From Lumbricus rubellus (lineage: Eukaryota; Annelida; Clitellata; Crassiclitellata; Lumbricidae): a stretch of DNA of 64,000 nucleotides. The stretch spans positions 39,606,802 to 39,670,801 of the forward strand of contig OX243814.1 in the NCBI GenBank assembly GCA_945859605.1. Reading direction: 5' to 3'. A program made the position numbers and the translations under genes. The notes under the pieces are model-generated. The model saw only the letters and a program-made list of their open reading frames with translations. It searched no databases and was not told the origin of the DNA. Below are positions 60,501 through 64,000 of this stretch, piece after piece; position 1 is the stretch's first letter; each line of letters starts with the position of its first letter.

Positions 60501-63350
60501 GACGAGAAGGGGGAAGAGGACGAGGAGGAGAAGGAGGAATAGGAGGAGGAGGGGGAAGAGGGGAAGAGGAGAGGAGAGGTGGACAAAGAAGAAAAGAGCA
60601 TGATGATGATGATGATGAAGACGATGAGTGTGAATATAACAATGATCATTCCCGAAGATCGTGATCATAATGGTAATGGCACCGACAACGAAAATAGAAT
60701 GTTGTTGAAGCGATTGCGGGTGAAATAGTTCTAAGATGAAGCCGACAAAGAAGACGAATAAGGAGAAGTATTTTGTCGAGACAAACGATTAATTATTATA
60801 AACAAACAAAATAATGTAATTGGTTACAATTTCTTCTGTCAGATTGTCTGGGCGATAACCGAAGCGGTGGGCTGTGCTTATGCCAAATGCGACAGCTTAG
60901 CGAATTTCCGCTCAAATTCATACCTCTACGTCTGCAATTACGGACCAGGGTAAGAGTGATTAATTCATTTCAAGAATTTATATAGCGCCCCTTCAACAAG
61001 TCCACTCAGACGCGCTACCAGTCCAACCACGGTGAAACAAAAAAGTCTTAGGGAGTCTGTAGAACACTATAATAGTATAAGGAGTCAACCCTAGGCAACA
61101 GACGCATCTCCAACGGGAGACTATAATTATTCCAGAGAGATGGGTCTGCAGCTGAGAAAGCACGACGCTGACAGGTTTCAACACGAGGGACCAAAACGCT
61201 TCCCGCTAGAGGCAGAGTGAAGAACTCTGCGAGCCAGGACAACAGATATTGTTGGACAGCAGAGTTTACAGTTAATTCTAATCACCACAAACAGATAACT
61301 TCTCGTAGCCTACTCACACATTCCGTAAGCTTATAGGCCTACCATGCTTTGTGTGGGCTATAATACTTACTCTATAAGCTTACTTCGCCTTTTTTACTAC
61401 ATGTGTTCCTTTGCCTGGTTTAGTCACCACTCACCCTTCAATTAATAGCCAACCATAATTATCGTTACAAACTCATTCCTATTTAGAATTGTCCTGACTC
61501 ACCCCAGGGTGAGAATTGCCGGGGGGTTGGGGGGGGGGGGTTCAACCCCCCTCCAGTCTTTCTTAGAGCCCCATGTTAAAGTATGTTTTTCATACCCCAA
61601 TTTCAAGTTTATCATAGGCCAACCCCCCCAGTTATTTTTCCACAATTCTCATACTGACTCACCCTGCCTTCTCTTAGCGCACCTAATCAGTTCTTAACTT
61701 GCCACTATTTTCTGGGCTTGCCTATAATGACCTTTATCTTTACTTACCTTAACTTGACTTGCATTGCCATGTTGCTACAATTGCATACGCTTAACGGAGT
61801 TGAGATGGCTAAAAGGTACGACTCGCGTTGATGACTTACTCATTATTTCAGACTACAGGGATTGGTCATGTACGAGAAAGAAGGGCCAGCCTGTTCGAAA
61901 TGCGTCGGCAGTCAGTGGTGCGATGATGGTCTATGCGTCAGTCAGTACAATAATAATAATAATAATATCATCAGCTATTCTTTCATTCATTCGTTCATGC
62001 AGCCATATTGGAGTTTTTTCATTTTAAAACTAATTCGTTGACACCTTTGTGTTTTAATACTTTTTCACATGTAGGGTATGGTTAATATTTTTTACTATTA
62101 GAATAAATATCAAAATCAATCCAAATCGTAACTCCAAATTCATAAAAGCGCCACTCGAAAGCCATGCGCAGAGCACCTGCATGTTCATGAGCGCTGTGTC
62201 CAGCCAGACAGTAACTGTTGTTCAAAAGAGTAGCCTAGAACGAAGGAGGTCGTAGTCCTACTACCAACGCATCAGAAGCGGCAGAGTAGCTGTAAATAGG
62301 TGGGTGGCTTTAGATAGAAAATTGGACCGCGAAAGATCAGGTGAGTCTGGGTAAGAGATTCTAAAGTGTTAATCAAAGAAACATGATTGAAAAATCGGAT
62401 CAGGTCCAGGGAAAGCCCACAATACAATAATAATTAATTCGGACACACGCGGTCGTTTATTTGTTCTTTCATTCGATAAATCGAGTATCGTCTTCGATTA
62501 TAACTCGTTGATCCAATAGGAGCATGTGCTGCTTAGCTTTAAATGTATCGACATCAGATTCTGCAAAACTTGGTTGAATTGATTGAAAAAGCAGGTAATA
62601 TTTTTGCTTTTCGGTCATTTTCGTCTTTAGGTGATTGCAAAGGAGCGGGAAAACAGTGTGGTAAGACGTTCTCAAACATCAATAATAACCATAGCAATAA
62701 TAATAATAATAATAATAATAATTTTTATTATAATGATAATGATAATAACAATGATAACGGCATTAATAGGCCTATGAGAATGAGAGTCTTGGCCCAATCA
62801 ATCATAAAGCTTGACTTCTTCACCGGTCTTGGAGTTCCCTGACAAATCGGACTGGACAATTCGGACGGGACAATTCGGACCGGACAATTCGGACTGGACA
62901 ATTCGGACTGGACAATAATTCTGACCGGACAATTCGGACCGAACAATAATTCGGACCGGACAATTCAGACCGAACAATTCGGACCGGACAATTCGGACCG
63001 AACATTTTTTAGCAGCCAAAATTCGTGATGGGTATCATGGGACTTCCACTTTTTGTTCATTTTTTCCTAGCCTACCAATCTCCATCACCCGAAATGTATT
63101 AGGCTTACTGTCCAAACTAATAAAATAAATAATCTGATACCCGACGAGCAGGCGTAAAAACTATGAAACTACATACATGTAGGTATGAAAATTACATTGA
63201 CTTAAAATGAGATGCATATAATAAGTTGATAATTTACTGCATTTAACTACTAATTCCATTTTATTATTTTCAGTTACTGAATTAATTTTAGAAGATCAGA
63301 CAACATTAACAATTTTCTTGGTGCCATGTAATTTTTTATACCAACGATAA
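57223..63350 (+). CDS. Secreted CAP-superfamily (CRISP/GLIPR-like) protein, 278 aa, six exons
   Basis: Predicted exons: 57223-57513, 59531-59773, 60843-60949, 61852-61940, 62631-62660, 63274-63350 (837 nt, frame closed with TAA; phases 0,0,2,1,1). The ATG starts a leader of about 25 residues. Then come RHNYYRRNEGASNMLKL (His82), WNDYLAEMAVDWAKAC, SIPGQNLFAAG, CGHYQQIVWAITEAVGC and YVCNYGPG, which are the CAP signatures in order, including the two His of the CAP cavity. A Cys-rich end follows (GPACSKC, QWCDDGLC, DCKGAGKQC). CAP proteins are secreted and have roles in reproduction, venom and immunity; none can be chosen here. Exons 1-4 are firm, 5 and 6 tentative. It is not related to the receptors upstream. 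Confidence 0.8.
57600..57905. repeat. AT-only 80-bp tandem repeat
   Basis: TTTAACTAATATTATAATA recurs at 57651, 57731 and 57811, about three copies. In CAP gene intron 1. Confidence 0.9.
58601..58876 (+). mobile_element. tRNA-derived SINE, second copy
   Basis: Same family as 9756-10043, with a 15-bp deletion between A and B boxes. The B box reads GGTTCAAATCC. It ends GACTTTAACTTTAACTT. Confidence 0.75.
58954..59172. mobile_element. MITE, TIR CAAGGCCGTAG, exact 8-bp TSD
   Basis: Ends CAAGGCCGTAGCCAGG and CTAGCTACGGCCTTG. GTGTCATT flanks both sides exactly. hAT-type. In CAP gene intron 1. Confidence 0.85.
59338..59473. repeat. Diverged MITE related to 61505-61656
   Basis: Shares AATTGCCG, GGGTTTCAACC and CAGTTATTTTCCTACAA with the intact copy. 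It ends about 57 bp before CAP exon 2. Confidence 0.55.
59531..59773 (+). CDS. CAP gene exon 2: CAP core
   Basis: 243 nt, phase 0 to 0, acceptor CTTCCTTAG, donor GTAACG. WAKACSYVHG, PGQNLFA, and DCGHYQQ at its end. Confidence 0.88.
59776..60359. repeat. 24-bp minisatellite split by a MITE
   Basis: The unit AACGATGACGATGACTATG plus ATAAT lies on both sides of the element 59839-60219, directly after the exon 2 donor. Confidence 0.85.
59839..60219. mobile_element. MITE, TIR CAAGGCCGTAG, inside a minisatellite
   Basis: Ends CAAGGCCGTAGACAGG and CCTGGCTACGGCCTTG. ACGATGAC on both sides (8 of 8, but the target is repetitive). Same family as 58954-59172 and 12518-12923. Confidence 0.85.
60360..60600. 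repeat. Purine-rich tract (GAGACAGAGA, GGAGGAG)
   Basis: Low-complexity A/G sequence in CAP gene intron 2. Frames over it are artefacts. Confidence 0.9.
60843..60949 (+). CDS. CAP gene exon 3: CAP2 signature
   Basis: 107 nt, phase 0 to 2. IVWAITEAVGC, then YLYVCNYGPG. Acceptor TTCTGTCAG, donor GTAAGA. Confidence 0.88.
60970..61250 (-). pseudogene. LINE 3' fragment, minus strand
   Basis: The minus frame reads RRAFSAADPSLWNN and KTFLFHRGW, then the 3' tail GGGGCGCTATATAAATTC. In CAP gene intron 3. Confidence 0.6.
61505..61656. mobile_element. MITE, TIR CAGGGTGAGAATTG, exact 8-bp TSD
   Basis: 152 bp; right end CAATTCTCATACTG. ACTCACCC flanks both sides exactly (61497-61504, 61657-61664). hAT-type. 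Confidence 0.85.
61852..61940 (+). CDS. CAP gene exon 4: Cys-rich hinge
   Basis: Phase 2 entry; LQGLVMYEKEGPACSKC and GSQWCDDGLC match the hinge after the CAP core in GLIPR/CRISP proteins. The 3' edge (donor GTCAGT) is chosen because it gives the phase needed by exon 5. Confidence 0.7.
62631..62660 (+). CDS. CAP gene exon 5 (tentative, 30 nt)
   Basis: TCGTCTTTAG acceptor and GTAAGA donor enclose DCKGAGKQC, which continues the Cys-rich hinge in frame. Confidence 0.5.
62836..63006. repeat. 14-bp minisatellite GACAATTCGGACCG
   Basis: About twelve copies with C/T variation and some 3-bp insertions. In CAP gene intron 5. Confidence 0.93.
63274..63350 (+). CDS. CAP gene exon 6 (tentative, terminal)
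   Basis: Good acceptor (TTATTATTTTCAG), phase 1, reads VTELILEDQTT to TAA. A consensus AATAAA is at 63766-63771. No family similarity is visible, so the true 3' end may differ. Confidence 0.45.
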
Positions 63351-63765
63351 AGGAAGTTTGATCGCCGTAAGCGTCTCTTAGGAGTCAATTTAGAGGCTGT
63401 CACTGCGAATCGTTTCTATGGATCGTATTGAACTTTACCACAAATTATCTACTTTTGCCCCTAGGTAGTGGTCGGAAGTACTGATCAATTACCGGGTAAT
63501 TAAGCAAATCATTGCAATAATAGGCCTACTCATTAGAATTACTAAATAGAGGCAACTCCCTAACTTAACATGGGTAATTACTAGTTAACAATGCCTTACC
63601 TTCCTCGATACGAGTGTTGGTTGCATTTTGGACAATTCTTCTCCATTCTCTTCTGTCTTACTAGCTAACAATAACCTATATTAGGCTATATCAAGGTAAA
63701 AATGTATGGGTAGGACCAAGGACATCATTACAGTGTCCAAAACAGTCCATGTAGGGCACTCTTTA

Positions 63766-63771
63766 AATAAA
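63766..63771 (+). promoter_or_regulatory. Possible polyadenylation signal AATAAA
   Basis: About 415 bp after the predicted CAP stop. Position only; no cleavage evidence. Confidence 0.3.
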
Positions 63772-63779
63772 ATATTGTA

Positions 63780-64000
63780 CATGAAATCCCATCTTTAATT
63801 ACTGGCTCTAGAACTGCTATGGCTGAATCGCGATCATTTGCCTCAATAATAATTATTGGTCCTCCTCTTTGGAATGTGCTCTTTCCTTCTGCTCACTCTG
63901 CTATTCTTTCTGTCAGTCTCTCTTCTTCATTTCTTCTCAAAACCTTCTTCTTCTTCTTCTTCTTCTTCTTCATTTCTTCTCAAAACCTTCTTCTTCTTCT
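63780..64000 (+). pseudogene. LINE C-terminal fragment running off the right edge
   Basis: The frame reads RSFASI, GPPLWNVLFPSA and SFLLKTF, a CR1-like LINE C-terminus, then a TTC repeat at the edge (63945-64000). Confidence 0.55.

Overview
This is a eukaryotic, intron-rich, repeat-dense window, most likely from a marine invertebrate deuterostome (echinoderm, hemichordate or cephalochordate type). The organism is inferred, not proven. The reasons are plexin-like IPT ectodomains and SUEL/CUB-like modules in tandem paralogues, tRNA-derived SINEs and CR1-like LINEs whose 3' tails read GCGCTATATAAAT, and a very high density of the motif TAGGCCTA and its shortened forms in non-coding DNA. No prokaryotic feature was seen.

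Layout. All host genes are on the + strand. (A) 1264-2338: last two coding exons of a receptor gene cut by the left edge. (B) 7123-35393: a complete nine-exon receptor gene (818 aa predicted) with signal peptide, three Ig-like exons, plexin-like IPT exons, one membrane segment and a tyrosine-rich tail. A whole Ty3/gypsy LTR retrotransposon (16664-24787, antisense, LTRs apparently identical) sits in intron 4, a Helitron-like element in intron 5, a TIR element carrying a 2.2-kb minisatellite in intron 6 and a TA-flanked DNA transposon in intron 7. A frameshifted extra copy of the last exon lies at 36506-36890. (C) 45234-55621: a complete nine-exon paralogue (801 aa) whose N-terminus is different: signal peptide, SUEL-lectin-like exon, CUB-like exon and Thr-rich linker on the same IPT/membrane/tail chassis. 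(D) 57223-63350: an unrelated six-exon gene for a secreted CAP-superfamily protein (278 aa). Exon phases agree at every junction in B, C and D, which is the main support for the models.

How the genes relate. A, B and C are tandem duplicates. Their last exons, introns 7 and 8, 3' flanks and (B and C) far upstream flanks align, while the N-terminal exons of B and C do not. The cluster therefore looks like a family of single-pass receptors in which the ligand-binding head is exchanged while the IPT stalk, two RXKR sites, membrane segment and tail with YxN and YxxP motifs are kept. An immune or recognition role is inference.

The second striking signal is at base level. Insertions of GGCCTA, GGCTA or GCCTA at TA dinucleotides can be seen by comparing repeat arms, paralogues and microsatellites. 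They look like excision footprints of a TA-targeting transposon with GG...CC ends. One intron site is occupied by such an element in gene B and carries a footprint in both A and C, and one in-frame footprint lies inside a coding exon of gene C.

The remaining sequence is mostly nested non-autonomous DNA transposons (several with exact 8-bp target duplications), SINE/LINE fragments and microsatellites. Most long open frames in the window are microsatellite or minisatellite artefacts.
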